Assembly (NCBI GenBank): GCA_017859395.1
Contig: JAFMNE010000004.1
Coordinates: 1-64,000, forward strand
DNA: 64,000 bases
Reading direction: 5' to 3'
From: Ilumatobacteraceae bacterium
GTDB lineage: Bacteria > Actinomycetota > Acidimicrobiia > Acidimicrobiales > Ilumatobacteraceae
Shown here: positions 37,643-46,323 of the stretch, piece by piece
How positions within the stretch are numbered: position 1 is the stretch's first letter
Layout: each line of letters opens with the position of its first letter
The notes under the pieces: generated by a model
What the model was told of the DNA's origin: nothing
Database searches by the model: none
What the model saw: the letters and a program-made list of their open reading frames with translations, nothing else
Made by a program: the position numbers and the translations under genes

Positions 37643-38404
37643 ATGGATGACGAGGTAGTCCACGTCAATGTCAACGAACGAGGGATCGCCACGATCACGC
37701 TCGATTCCCCGCACAACCGCAACGCGTTATCGCGCGCCCTGCTCAGCCAACTACACGCAGCATTGGACACCGCCGAGACCGCTGATGCGCGTGCCATTGT
37801 CCTCGACCACGACGGGCCGGCCTTCTGCGCTGGTGCAGATCTGAAAGAACGCTCGTCCGGTCCGGCCGATTCCGGCCCGATGGTTGACGCTCTCACGCGG
37901 TTGATGGATACACCTCGACCAACCATCGCTGTCGTCCGTGGCGCAGTTCGCGCAGGCGGCATCGGCCTCATGGCATCGTGCGACCTCGTCGTCATGCATT
38001 CCTCGGTCACCATCGCGCTGACCGAGGTGCGCATCGGCGTCGCCGCCGCAATCATCTCGGTACCGATCCTGCGACGGGTCGCCCCGGGACGAATTGCGAC
38101 GGCCATGCTCACCGGCGAGGTCTTCGACGCGGCCACCGCACGTGATATCGGTTTGGTCACCCACGTGACCGACGACGTCGACGCCAGTGTGGCGTCGCTG
38201 TGCGAGGGCGTTCTCGCCGGAGCGCCGGCAGCCATTGCGGCGACGAAATCAATGTTGGCGCGCGTGCCGACATTGGATCGCGACACGGCATTTGCTGAGA
38301 TGCGCACCCTCAGCGAGTCGCTGTTTTCTGGACCCGATGCCACCGAAGGCATGGCGTCATTCGTGGAACGTCGACGACCGTCGTGGGACACCCGGCGCGA
38401 CTGA
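37643..38404 (+). CDS. Enoyl-CoA hydratase/isomerase family protein
   Basis: Crotonase fold, 253 residues. The first oxyanion-hole segment FCAGADLKE and second VRGAVRAGGIGLMASCDLV are seen; a Glu in ALTEVRIGV may be catalytic. The usual GxxxE of the hydratase first Glu is not obvious, so it may be an isomerase or a methylglutaconyl-CoA-type hydratase. The C-terminal RRRPSW is characteristic of crotonases. 54 bp after dinG; convergent with the response regulator. Confidence 0.88.
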   Translation: MDDEVVHVNVNERGIATITLDSPHNRNALSRALLSQLHAALDTAETADARAIVLDHDGPAFCAGADLKERSSGPADSGPMVDALTRLMDTPRPTIAVVRGAVRAGGIGLMASCDLVVMHSSVTIALTEVRIGVAAAIISVPILRRVAPGRIATAMLTGEVFDAATARDIGLVTHVTDDVDASVASLCEGVLAGAPAAIAATKSMLARVPTLDRDTAFAEMRTLSESLFSGPDATEGMASFVERRRPSWDTRRD

Positions 38405-38422
38405 GCGCGTCCCCGCGCGCGG

Positions 38423-39112
38423 TTAACGATCGAGCAACCGGTAGCCGAGACCCCGAGCGGTCACGATGAGCTGTGGGTCATCGGGCACTGCTTCGACCTT
38501 CACCCGCAGCCGTCGCACATGAGCGTCGACGAGACGTGAATCACCGAGATAGTCGTAGCCCCACACCCGTTCGAGAAGCTGGTCCCGGCTGAGGACAGCG
38601 CCGGGATGATCGGCGAACTCGCACAGCAGTCGATACTCAGTTTTCGTCAGCGACAGTTCTACGCCATCTTTCAACACCAGCTGCTGATCGCGTCGCACCT
38701 CGAGCGGGCCGATTTTCTGCACTCCATCTGTTGCATCAGCGACACCTGATAGTTGCACCCGACGCAGCAATGCCGACATCCGCGCGGCCAACTCTCTTGG
38801 GACGACAGGCTTCGTCACATAGTCGTCGGCACCGGCTTCGAGCCCGGCCACCAAATCGGCGGTTGCGGTCTGGGCGGTGACGATGATGATCGGCACCGAC
38901 GATGTGGACCGCATCGCCCGGCACACCTCAAGCCCCGACACCCCCGGAAGGCCGAGGTCGACCAAGACGATGTCAGGTTGACGTGCGCCAAAGGCCACCA
39001 GCCCGGCTGCGCCATCGGCGGCCTCCACCACGTCATATCCCTCGTCCTCCAACGCGAGGCGCAAGGCGAGGCGAATTGCATCGTCATCTTCGATGAACAG
39101 CACGGTGTGCAT
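38423..39112 (-). CDS. OmpR/PhoB-family response regulator
   Basis: Receiver plus winged-helix DNA-binding domain, 229 residues. Acidic pair EDDD, phospho-Asp in VLVDLGLPG, Thr/Ser VTAQ, Lys in VTKPV; C-terminal trans_reg_C domain with LSLTKTEYRLLCEFADHPG and VDAHVRRLRVKV. The ATG at 39112 (MHTVLFIEDDD) is preferred over an upstream frame extension. Its probable partner kinase is the divergent gene at 39394, as in an MtrA/MtrB-like pair, but the two are head to head. Confidence 0.94.
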   Translation of the reverse strand: MHTVLFIEDDDAIRLALRLALEDEGYDVVEAADGAAGLVAFGARQPDIVLVDLGLPGVSGLEVCRAMRSTSSVPIIIVTAQTATADLVAGLEAGADDYVTKPVVPRELAARMSALLRRVQLSGVADATDGVQKIGPLEVRRDQQLVLKDGVELSLTKTEYRLLCEFADHPGAVLSRDQLLERVWGYDYLGDSRLVDAHVRRLRVKVEAVPDDPQLIVTARGLGYRLLDR

Positions 39113-39393
39113 CGCCACGATTCTGCCATCCGGCCACCGCCCCGTTGGCAGCAGCACGACACAACGCTGATGAACTGTTACACAAAACGCACATAGTGGG
39201 CACGGCCACGTCACATACCCCGGTCACGATGACACCTGTTCACGCTGCCCCGGTGAGGTGCCTTCCTCCCCCTGGCGCCTCACCGGCAGCGGTGGACAAC
39301 ATGACCTCAGAACCCACCACACGCACGGGTTATCCGATGGTCAGCCCCCACGCCGTCCGATCCCGGGCGGCGTGATGCGCTACAACATCTGCC
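39113..39393. promoter_or_regulatory. Divergent promoter region of the two-component system
   Basis: 281 bp with no convincing gene, between the start codons of the response regulator (minus) and histidine kinase (plus). Both promoters must lie here. It contains the long inverted repeat at 39244-39290. On the regulator side two GCGTT(TT)GTGT-like elements occur about 20 bp apart (around 39170-39200, read on the minus strand), possible binding sites for the regulator. Confidence 0.5.
39244..39290. repeat. Long imperfect inverted repeat (hairpin)
   Basis: Left arm 39250-39262 (CCGGTGAGGTGCC) pairs with right arm 39274-39286 (GGCGCCTCACCGG) with one G-U, around an 11-nt loop; outside a 2-nt bulge GCTG/CAGC adds four pairs. 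No T tract follows on either strand. It could be an operator or a 5'-UTR element of the kinase mRNA. Confidence 0.6.
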
Positions 39394-40764
39394 ATGGGTC
39401 CGCTGCGATCACCACGCCTCACGACCCGCGTGGCGTTGTTTTTCGGCCTGATTGCTCTTCTCGCTGGACTCGGCCTGACCACGGCGACATATTCGATTGC
39501 CCGAGACTCCTTGCTCGATCAGCGCGAATCGGCTGCACGTTCCGATGCCTTCGACCGGGCTCTCGCCCTTCGCGACGCGTTTGAGCAGTCCAACGTGTCG
39601 GAAACATTCTTGAACCTCGACATCGAACCAGGTGGCTTCGCAGTGCTCACCCGCCCCGAAATTGCCTATCTCGTGCAGTATCCAGTTGAGACCTTTCCCG
39701 ACGCCCTCCGTGCATCGGTTGAGCGAGGACAGTCGGGGCGTCAACAATTCGAATACGACGGCGAGTTGTACCTCGGCATTGGCATTCACATCGCCCAGTA
39801 CGACACCGACTATCTCGAAGCGTTCCCGCTGGAGGAAACGGAGCGCACCCTGCGCGTGATCGTGATCTCACTGTTGATCGGATCAGCGCTTGCGGCCCTC
39901 TTCGCCACCTTCTTCGGATTCACGACGAGCCGCGGCCTGCTGCGACCACTGACCCGTGTGGCCGATGCTGCCGGCGAGATCGCCGAAGGTGCACTCGACG
40001 CACGTCTGGAACCCGCCGACGATCCAGAGCTCGATCGATTGGTGCAATCGTTCAACGACATGGCGGACGCGGTGCAGACACGGATCGAACGCGAGGCCCG
40101 ATTCTCATCCGATGTCAGCCACGAACTGCGCACCCCGATCACCGCAATGACCGCAGCTGCAGAAGTGTTGGATGCCCGCCGAGCAGACCTGCCAGAACGC
40201 ACCCGTCAGGCCCTTGATGTCTTGGTAGAACAGGTACGGCGATTCGATTCGATGGTGGTCGACCTCCTCGAACTCTCGCGCCTGGAGGCTGCCGTCGAGA
40301 CCGACGACCTCGACGAGTTCGATCTGGTCGATTGGCTCGGTCGCGCAGTGCAGCGTGCCCAAGGGGACCACGCCGTCACCGTCCACAGCGACCTTGGACC
40401 GCGTGTGCCGGTGCGTGTCGATCGGGTGCGTCTGGAACGTATTGTCGGCAACTTGTTGCACAACGCGCAGGTGCACGCCGGCGGCGCCATCGCTGTGCAT
40501 ATCACCGCCGGAGCAACCCGAGCGCACGTCGGCATCGTCATCGACGATGCCGGGCCCGGTGTGGCCCCACATGAACGCGAACGGATCTTCGAGCGCTTTG
40601 CGCGGGGCAGCGCGGCACGTCATCGCATCGGCACTGGGCTTGGCCTTGCACTCGTTGCCGAGCACACCGCGGCGATTGGGGGCAAGGTCTCGGCCACCGA
40701 TCGCCCCGGTGGTGGCGCGCGCTTCATCGTCGAACTGCCGATCCGCACCGGGAGATCACAATGA
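39394..40764 (+). CDS. HAMP-domain sensor histidine kinase
   Basis: 456 residues. TM1 about 12-33, an extracytoplasmic sensor of about 118 residues, TM2 about 152-174, HAMP (SRGLLRPLTRVADAAGEI), H-box FSSDVSHELRTPIT with the phosphorylated His, N-box IVGNLLHNAQVHA, G1 IDDAGPGV and G2 GTGLGLALV. Probable partner of the divergent response regulator. Overlaps the GerMN lipoprotein by 4 nt. Kinase plus lipoprotein recalls mtrB-lpqB of mycobacteria. Confidence 0.94.
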   Translation: MGPLRSPRLTTRVALFFGLIALLAGLGLTTATYSIARDSLLDQRESAARSDAFDRALALRDAFEQSNVSETFLNLDIEPGGFAVLTRPEIAYLVQYPVETFPDALRASVERGQSGRQQFEYDGELYLGIGIHIAQYDTDYLEAFPLEETERTLRVIVISLLIGSALAALFATFFGFTTSRGLLRPLTRVADAAGEIAEGALDARLEPADDPELDRLVQSFNDMADAVQTRIEREARFSSDVSHELRTPITAMTAAAEVLDARRADLPERTRQALDVLVEQVRRFDSMVVDLLELSRLEAAVETDDLDEFDLVDWLGRAVQRAQGDHAVTVHSDLGPRVPVRVDRVRLERIVGNLLHNAQVHAGGAIAVHITAGATRAHVGIVIDDAGPGVAPHERERIFERFARGSAARHRIGTGLGLALVAEHTAAIGGKVSATDRPGGGARFIVELPIRTGRSQ

Positions 40765-41627
40765 GCCCACGCCTACGACACCGGCGTGTGGCTGCAGTCG
40801 CAGTGATCGCAATTGTCGTGGCCGGCGCATGTGGTCTGCCTGTTGACGAACGTGTGCAGCCTTTCGATGATGTGCCGTTCGACCTGACGGCCACGTCCAC
40901 GACGACCACGACCACGCTGCCACCGCCTGAACCTGCTGCCACCACAACGGTGCCCCCTGCGGAGCTGATCACAACGACCACGCTGGTGCGCACCGAAGCC
41001 ACGGACATCTTCTTCGTTCTGCGTGGCTCCGGCGAACTGCAACGGGTGACAGTGTCGCTGCCGGCGCCGGTGTCACGGCAGTTGCTGATCAACCAACTCG
41101 AATCGGTGCCCGATGGCACCGGCGACACCCTGCGCACCTCGGTGGCATCAGGCCTGCTTCGCGACTTCACCGTCGACCGTGGCGTGGCGAGCGTGGAGTT
41201 ATCGTCGGCGGCGTTGAACCGCCTCTCCAGCCTTCAACAACGTCGAGCCATCGCGCAGGTAGTGCTGACTCTGAGCTTGTTCACCACGCCCGAGGGCGGT
41301 ATCGGACAGGTGATCCTGAACGCTGACGGTGAGCCACTGTCGGTGTTCGTGCCATCGCAGGGCGCCTCGAGCGAACCCGGGGAAGCGCTTGCCTACAGCG
41401 ACTTCGCAGTTCTCATCTCGGGCACACCTCCGACAACGACCACTTCACCGCCACCGGTGACCTCACCCACGGTGCCTGACTCCACCGCAGCACCGACCAC
41501 CACCGCCGACATCAGCACCACGACCGAGACGAGTACCCCGCGCCCGCCCGACAGCACCACCACCGCGACCTCGCCGACGGCAACAACATCGACAACGCCG
41601 CCGCCCGGCACGGCAGATACCGAGTGA
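40761..41627 (+). CDS. GerMN-domain lipoprotein
   Basis: 288 residues. Signal peptide with lipobox VAGAC (Cys about 24), a Thr/Pro-rich spacer, then a GerMN-like domain (about 78-205: FFVLRGSGELQRVTVSLP ... LLRDFTVDRGVASVELS ... AIAQVVLTLSLF), and a long C-terminal tail of Thr/Pro/Ser repeats likely spanning or attached to the wall. GerMN domains occur in LpqB, which modulates MtrB. Immediately downstream of, and overlapping, the kinase, so a role in signal input is inferred. Confidence 0.85.
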   Translation: MSPRLRHRRVAAVAVIAIVVAGACGLPVDERVQPFDDVPFDLTATSTTTTTTLPPPEPAATTTVPPAELITTTTLVRTEATDIFFVLRGSGELQRVTVSLPAPVSRQLLINQLESVPDGTGDTLRTSVASGLLRDFTVDRGVASVELSSAALNRLSSLQQRRAIAQVVLTLSLFTTPEGGIGQVILNADGEPLSVFVPSQGASSEPGEALAYSDFAVLISGTPPTTTTSPPPVTSPTVPDSTAAPTTTADISTTTETSTPRPPDSTTTATSPTATTSTTPPPGTADTE

Positions 41628-41672
41628 ATCCCTCACGCTGCTGGTAACGACCGCCGGTGATTCCGGCCCCGA

Positions 41673-42566
41673 TCAGTAACCGAGTCGTTCGACTCGATCG
41701 GGACGTCGCTGCCAATCGCGGTCGACCTTCACCCGTAGTTCGAGGTGTGCCCCCGGGGCCATCTGTTGACGCACCGCGGTGCCCACCTTCTTGAGCACCG
41801 CACCACCTCTCCCGATCACCATGGGCTTTTGCGACTCGCGTTCGACGATGATCTCGCACCGAACACGCGGCCACTCCCATTCGGTCACTCGCGTCGCAAT
41901 CGAGTACGGAATTTCATCGCCGAAGATTGCCAGCAGTTGTTCACGAACCAACTCGGCAACCCACTGGTCCGGGGCGATGTCGTGTACCGCATCGGAGGGG
42001 AATAACCGCGGGCCCTCAGGCAACATCGCCTCCAGTACCGCCACGAATTCGGCAACACCATCGCCGGTGCGCGCCGACACCGGCACATAGGCCACCGCAT
42101 CGAGTTCGGATACGGCCTGCAACTGGGCAAGGGTGCGCGCCGCATCGACTCGATCGATTTTGTTCACCGCGACCACGAGGCGACTGGAGTCGAGTCGTGC
42201 CGCCACCCACCGATCACCTCCGCCGAAGGGCGCGGTGGCATCGATGACCAAGCAGTGAACATCAACGTCGTCCGATGACGACAATGCGGTCGCATTCACC
42301 CGTTCACCAAGGGCAGTGACCGGCTTATGCAGGCCCGGCGTATCGACGAAGACGATCTGGTTCTTCGCGGTGTCGCGCACCCCCATCACCCGATGCCGCG
42401 TCGTCTGCGGCTTGTCCGACACGATGCTGACCTTGCGCTCGCAGGCCGCGTTCACCAGCGACGACTTGCCGACATTCGGGCGGCCGAGCATGGCGACCAG
42501 CCCACAGCGAACGCCATCGTGACCAGAGCCGTTGTCCTCGTCGCTGGGGTTTGCGGTGTCCACCAC
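41673..42566 (-). CDS. era: GTPase Era
   Basis: Ribosome-assembly GTPase that binds the 3' end of 16S rRNA. 297 residues: G1 GRPNVGKSS, G2 region TTRHRV, G3 DTPGLH, G4 NKIDR, G5-like PVSARTGDG; C-terminal KH domain with VIGRGGAVLKKVG. In many genomes era follows phoH-ybeY-CNNM; here that trio is 10 kb away. Confidence 0.97.
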   Translation of the reverse strand: MVDTANPSDEDNGSGHDGVRCGLVAMLGRPNVGKSSLVNAACERKVSIVSDKPQTTRHRVMGVRDTAKNQIVFVDTPGLHKPVTALGERVNATALSSSDDVDVHCLVIDATAPFGGGDRWVAARLDSSRLVVAVNKIDRVDAARTLAQLQAVSELDAVAYVPVSARTGDGVAEFVAVLEAMLPEGPRLFPSDAVHDIAPDQWVAELVREQLLAIFGDEIPYSIATRVTEWEWPRVRCEIIVERESQKPMVIGRGGAVLKKVGTAVRQQMAPGAHLELRVKVDRDWQRRPDRVERLGY

Positions 42567-42634
42567 CCGAGTCTGCCACCATGAACGGCTGCTCCGATGG
42601 CCGATGGCACCGCGCGATCTGAAATGCTGCGCTC

Positions 42635-43093
42635 ATGAGCAAGCGCATCATCAACGGAGCAGACGAGTTGAAGTCACTGGTGGGTGAACACCTGGGGTAC
42701 AGCCCCTGGGTCGACATCACCCAGGAGCAGGTGAACATGTTCGCCGAGGCCACCGGAGACCATCAATGGATCCACGTCGACGTCGAACGCGCCACCGCCG
42801 GCCCGTTCGGCGCGCCGATCGCGCATGGCTATCTCACCCTGTCGCTCGGGCCGATGCTCTACCCGCAGGTCGTCGAAATCCGTGGCTTCACGATGGGCGT
42901 CAACTACGGCACGAACAAGGTGCGATTCATGTCGCCCGTCCCGGTGGGTTCGCGTCTGCGTCTCGGCGTCAAGATTCTTGACGTGGCCGATATCGCCGGC
43001 GGCGTGCAGAACACACTCGAATTCACCTTCGAGGTGGAAGGGGCCGCAAAGCCCAGCTGTGTCGCCGAAGTGGTGTTCCGTAGCTACGAGTGA
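42635..43093 (+). CDS. MaoC-family (R)-specific hydratase-like protein
   Basis: 152-residue hot-dog protein. FAEATGDHQWIHVDVERA carries the catalytic Asp/His of the MaoC/PhaJ hydratase motif, followed by GPFGAPIAHGYLTLSL. It probably hydrates an enoyl-CoA thioester. Divergent from era and convergent with the acyl-CoA dehydrogenase, which could act in the same fatty-acid route, although the strands differ. Confidence 0.88.
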   Translation: MSKRIINGADELKSLVGEHLGYSPWVDITQEQVNMFAEATGDHQWIHVDVERATAGPFGAPIAHGYLTLSLGPMLYPQVVEIRGFTMGVNYGTNKVRFMSPVPVGSRLRLGVKILDVADIAGGVQNTLEFTFEVEGAAKPSCVAEVVFRSYE

Positions 43094-43109
43094 GGCAGCC
43101 GCGACCCGC

Positions 43110-44330
43110 TCACAGCGGGAGATCGCCGGTGGCGCGACGCGTTGAGCCGTCGTCGTTGTAGGCGGCGATGGTGCGCTGCGCGATCCGCATCTGATGAATC
43201 TCGTCGGCTCCGTCGGCGAAGCGTGCCCAACGCGCCTGCTGCAGCATGTGCGCCAGCGGGGTATCGGTCGAATACCCCAGCGCCCCATGTACCTGAATCG
43301 CGCGGTCGATGATTCTCCAGAGGCTGTTTGCCACAAAGTGTTTCGCCATCGATACCACCGCGGTGAAATCCATGCCCTGTTCGATCTGGTAGGCGGCGTG
43401 CAGCACCATCAGCTTGCACTGATACAGCTCGACGGCTGAGTCCGAAATCAGCCACTGGATGCCCTGCTTCTCGGCGAGCAGGGACCCGTGGGAGTACCGC
43501 TCCATGGCGCGTGCCACCATCATGTCGAGAGCGGTCTCGGCCTGGCCGATCCAGCGCATGCAATGTGCCAGTCGGGCCGGCCCCAATCGATACTGACCGA
43601 GGAGATGGCCCTGACCCCGGCCGCCCAGCATGTTGGCGGCCGGCACCCGAAGGTCCTCCAGAACGATCTCGCAATGGTTGTGGCCACCCGACATCGTGGT
43701 GATGTCGCGCACATTCGACCACCCCTGAGAGGGCAGGTCGACGATGAAACAACTATTCGCGGCCTGGGGAATCTCGGGGTCCTCCTCGGTGCGTGCGACC
43801 AGAAGCGCGAACTGTGCCCCACGGGCGCCCGAGATGAACCACTTATGCCCATTGATCACCCATTCGTCACCATCGGGATACGCAAAGGTGCGAATCAACG
43901 TCGGATCCGAACCGGCCACTTCGGGTTCGGTCATGGCGAAGCATGATCTGGCCGAGCCCTCGCACAGCGGTCGCAGATACTTCTCCTTCTGCTCATCTGT
44001 CCCCCAGTGCAGCAACGTGTGCTGATTGCCCTCATCGGGCGCTTGAGCATTAATCACAAATGGCCCGATGGGCACTTTGGCTGCTTCGGCTGACACCGCC
44101 GCCATCGCAGTTGGGCCAAGGCCCATACCGCCCCACTCAGCGGGCATATGCGGCAACCACAGGCCACGCTCCTCGCGGGCCTCGGCGCGCAGTCGCACAA
44201 TGCAGTCCACCACCAGACGGCGCTCACTCTGATCGACGCTGTCCCACTCAGGACGCACACGTTCATCCATGAACGCCCGGACACGCTCGCGTACATCGTC
44301 CACTTCGGGTGGAAAGGTGAAATCGATCAT
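43110..44330 (-). CDS. Acyl-CoA dehydrogenase family protein
   Basis: FAD enzyme of 406 residues. CFAMTEPEVAGSDPT (FAD/substrate binding), WVINGHKWFISGA, a KQGIQWLISDSAVELY helix region and the C-terminal VHGALGYSTDTPLAHMLQQARWARFADGADEIHQ with the FAD-binding terminus are visible. The acyl substrate is not clear. Divergent from menG; the start ATG at 44330 leaves 61 bp. Confidence 0.93.
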   Translation of the reverse strand: MIDFTFPPEVDDVRERVRAFMDERVRPEWDSVDQSERRLVVDCIVRLRAEAREERGLWLPHMPAEWGGMGLGPTAMAAVSAEAAKVPIGPFVINAQAPDEGNQHTLLHWGTDEQKEKYLRPLCEGSARSCFAMTEPEVAGSDPTLIRTFAYPDGDEWVINGHKWFISGARGAQFALLVARTEEDPEIPQAANSCFIVDLPSQGWSNVRDITTMSGGHNHCEIVLEDLRVPAANMLGGRGQGHLLGQYRLGPARLAHCMRWIGQAETALDMMVARAMERYSHGSLLAEKQGIQWLISDSAVELYQCKLMVLHAAYQIEQGMDFTAVVSMAKHFVANSLWRIIDRAIQVHGALGYSTDTPLAHMLQQARWARFADGADEIHQMRIAQRTIAAYNDDGSTRRATGDLPL

Positions 44331-44391
44331 TCGCCGAGTCTGTCGGGTGGCCGATGCGCGCCGCGAGCCGGGTTCACCTAGCCTCTGGCGC

Positions 44392-45105
44392 GTGCCAGCC
44401 GAGCAGCAGCCATGGGATCGCGATCAACTCCCCCAGGGGGACGAGAAAAAGCAGGCGGTCCGCGCCATGTTTGACGCGATCGCGCCCCGCTACGACCTGG
44501 TAAACCGCATCATGACGTTCCGCCTCGACACGCGCTGGCGACGCCGAGCTGTCCGCGAACTTGCCTTAGCTACAGGCTCTACTGTGCTGGACCTAGCCAG
44601 CGGCACCGGCGATTTGTGCATCGACCTGGCTCGTGGCGGACTCACGCCGGTGTCTGTTGACCTCAGTTTCGGAATGTTGAGCGCAGACCGCTCGGGCGCA
44701 CCGCGAGTGCAGGCCGACATCTTGAGGCTGCCGGTGGGCGACGGAACGGTCGACGGGGTGACCTGCGGTTTTGCACTCCGCAACCTGGTGGACCTGCCCG
44801 AATTCTTCACCGAACTTGCCCGGGTGGTGCGCCCCGGAGGACGTATTGCCCTCCTCGATGTCGGGGTGCCCTCCAACCGGTTCATCGCGTGGGGCAACAG
44901 CATTTATTTCGGGCGCATCGTGCCGCGTATCGGCGGCCTGCTCTCCGACCCTGGGGCCTACCGCTACCTGCCACGCAGCGTGAGCTACCTGCCCGAGCGT
45001 GGCGAACTCACGGCCATGTTGCGCGACGCCCGATTTGGCGATGCCACCCACCACCAGTTGAGCGGTGGACTCACCCAGCTACTCGTCGGAACACGCGACC
45101 GGTGA
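44392..45105 (+). CDS. menG: Demethylmenaquinone methyltransferase
   Basis: UbiE/MenG family, final methylation of demethylmenaquinone. 237 residues from the GTG at 44392 (VPAEQQPWD). FDAIAPRYDLVNRIMTFRLDTRWRR is the family signature, followed by VLDLASGTGDL (SAM), VTCGFALRNLVD and GGRIALLDVGVP. The stop overlaps the menF GTG as GTGA. Begins the menaquinone gene group. Confidence 0.94.
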   Translation: MPAEQQPWDRDQLPQGDEKKQAVRAMFDAIAPRYDLVNRIMTFRLDTRWRRRAVRELALATGSTVLDLASGTGDLCIDLARGGLTPVSVDLSFGMLSADRSGAPRVQADILRLPVGDGTVDGVTCGFALRNLVDLPEFFTELARVVRPGGRIALLDVGVPSNRFIAWGNSIYFGRIVPRIGGLLSDPGAYRYLPRSVSYLPERGELTAMLRDARFGDATHHQLSGGLTQLLVGTRDR

Positions 45106-46319
45106 CCACCTCAGCTGCTCGACTGATCTCGACGACGTTCGATCTCGCCGATCACCCGCTCGGCGCCGCATCACTTGTGGACATCGCTGCTGGCGACGGA
45201 CTCCTCTTCGCCACGCCAGATCATGGGCTGGCCGCCTGGGGTGCAACGGCCACCACCACGGTGATCGCGGCACACGACACACTCGCCGGCACCGACGGTG
45301 TCGCGATCGGCGCAATCGGCTTCCGGCCCGCTGATGATCAGCTGACGATTCCTGAGGTGACGGTGCGCAGCGATTCCGAAGGGCATCGCTCGCTCATCGT
45401 CGTGCGGGCCCACAATGACCCGCGTGGATTACCAACCACCATCGATGAGGCCATCGATGGTCGAGGTATTGCCAACGCTCCGAACCCAGCGACGAACGGC
45501 TACCGCATTCGTGCCATGGTCGACACCGAGAAGTACCTCGCCGCGGTGACGGCAGCGCGCGATGCGGTGCGCGCCGGTGATATCGACAAGGCCGTGATTG
45601 CGCGGCCGGTGGAGATCTCCACCGATGAGCCCATCGACGTCCACGCGGTTCTACGTCGACTCGAGACCACATTCGCCAACACGTACCGCTTCTCAGCGAA
45701 TGGCTTCATCGGTGCCTCGCCTGAATTGCTAGTCGAAGTTCGTGGTGACATCGTCCGGTCGCGTCCTCTGGCAGGAACGACTCGCACCACTGGTGACGAC
45801 GCGCGAGATGCGGCTCTGGCCGCCGAGTTGCTCGCGAGCGAAAAAAATCGAGTGGAGCACCGTGCGGCCATGGAAATGGTGCGCGACACCTTGTTGCCAC
45901 ACTGCTCCTATCTCGACTGGACCCCCGAACCCGACATCGTGAAGGTGGCCAACGTGCAACATCTCGCGTCGTTCGCCGAGGGTCGCTTGTCATCGACTGA
46001 CACCCGGGTGGGCGACCTCCTACTCGAACTGCAACCGACGCCCGCCGTGGGGGGCCATCCACGCGATGCAGCACTCGAACTCATCGAAGCCGTCGAGGGG
46101 TTCACTCGAGGCCTGTACGGCGGTGCCGTCGGATGGATCGACGCGGCGGGCGACGGTGTCTGGGCGGTGTCATTACGGTGTGCAGAACTCTCCGACGACC
46201 GCCGTCGCGCCCGCGTGGTGGCCGGTGGCGGCATCGTGGCCGACAGCGAACCGCGGGCCGAACTGGCCGAGACCCAAGCCAAAATGCAGGCCATGCTCGC
46301 CGCTCTCGTACGACCTTGA
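45102..46319 (+). CDS. menF: Isochorismate synthase
   Basis: Chorismate-utilising enzyme of 405 residues that makes isochorismate for menaquinone. Motifs: AVIARPVEIS (usually KxVLAR), GASPELLVEV, RPLAGTTR, SEKNRVEHRAAMEMV, PTPAVGGHPRDAAL and GLYGGAVGWIDAAGDG. Context (menG, menD) supports menaquinone rather than siderophore synthesis. The GTG start at 45102 is coupled to menG; the ORF's longer upstream extension lies inside menG. Ends 4 bp before convergent menD. Confidence 0.93.
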   Translation: MTTSAARLISTTFDLADHPLGAASLVDIAAGDGLLFATPDHGLAAWGATATTTVIAAHDTLAGTDGVAIGAIGFRPADDQLTIPEVTVRSDSEGHRSLIVVRAHNDPRGLPTTIDEAIDGRGIANAPNPATNGYRIRAMVDTEKYLAAVTAARDAVRAGDIDKAVIARPVEISTDEPIDVHAVLRRLETTFANTYRFSANGFIGASPELLVEVRGDIVRSRPLAGTTRTTGDDARDAALAAELLASEKNRVEHRAAMEMVRDTLLPHCSYLDWTPEPDIVKVANVQHLASFAEGRLSSTDTRVGDLLLELQPTPAVGGHPRDAALELIEAVEGFTRGLYGGAVGWIDAAGDGVWAVSLRCAELSDDRRRARVVAGGGIVADSEPRAELAETQAKMQAMLAALVRP

Positions 46320-46323
46320 GGTT

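Noticed and set aside
38405-38422. GC-rich short hairpin between the hydratase and the response regulator
   Set aside because: GCGCG-type stem is too short and GC-biased to tell from chance, and no T tract follows.
41420-41627. Tandem-repeat-like ACC/GAC tract
   Set aside because: Explained by the Thr/Pro-rich tail of the GerMN lipoprotein; not a DNA repeat array.
44889-45101. N-terminal extension of menF
   Set aside because: Lies within menG in another frame; the GTGA overlap at 45102 is the usual coupled start.
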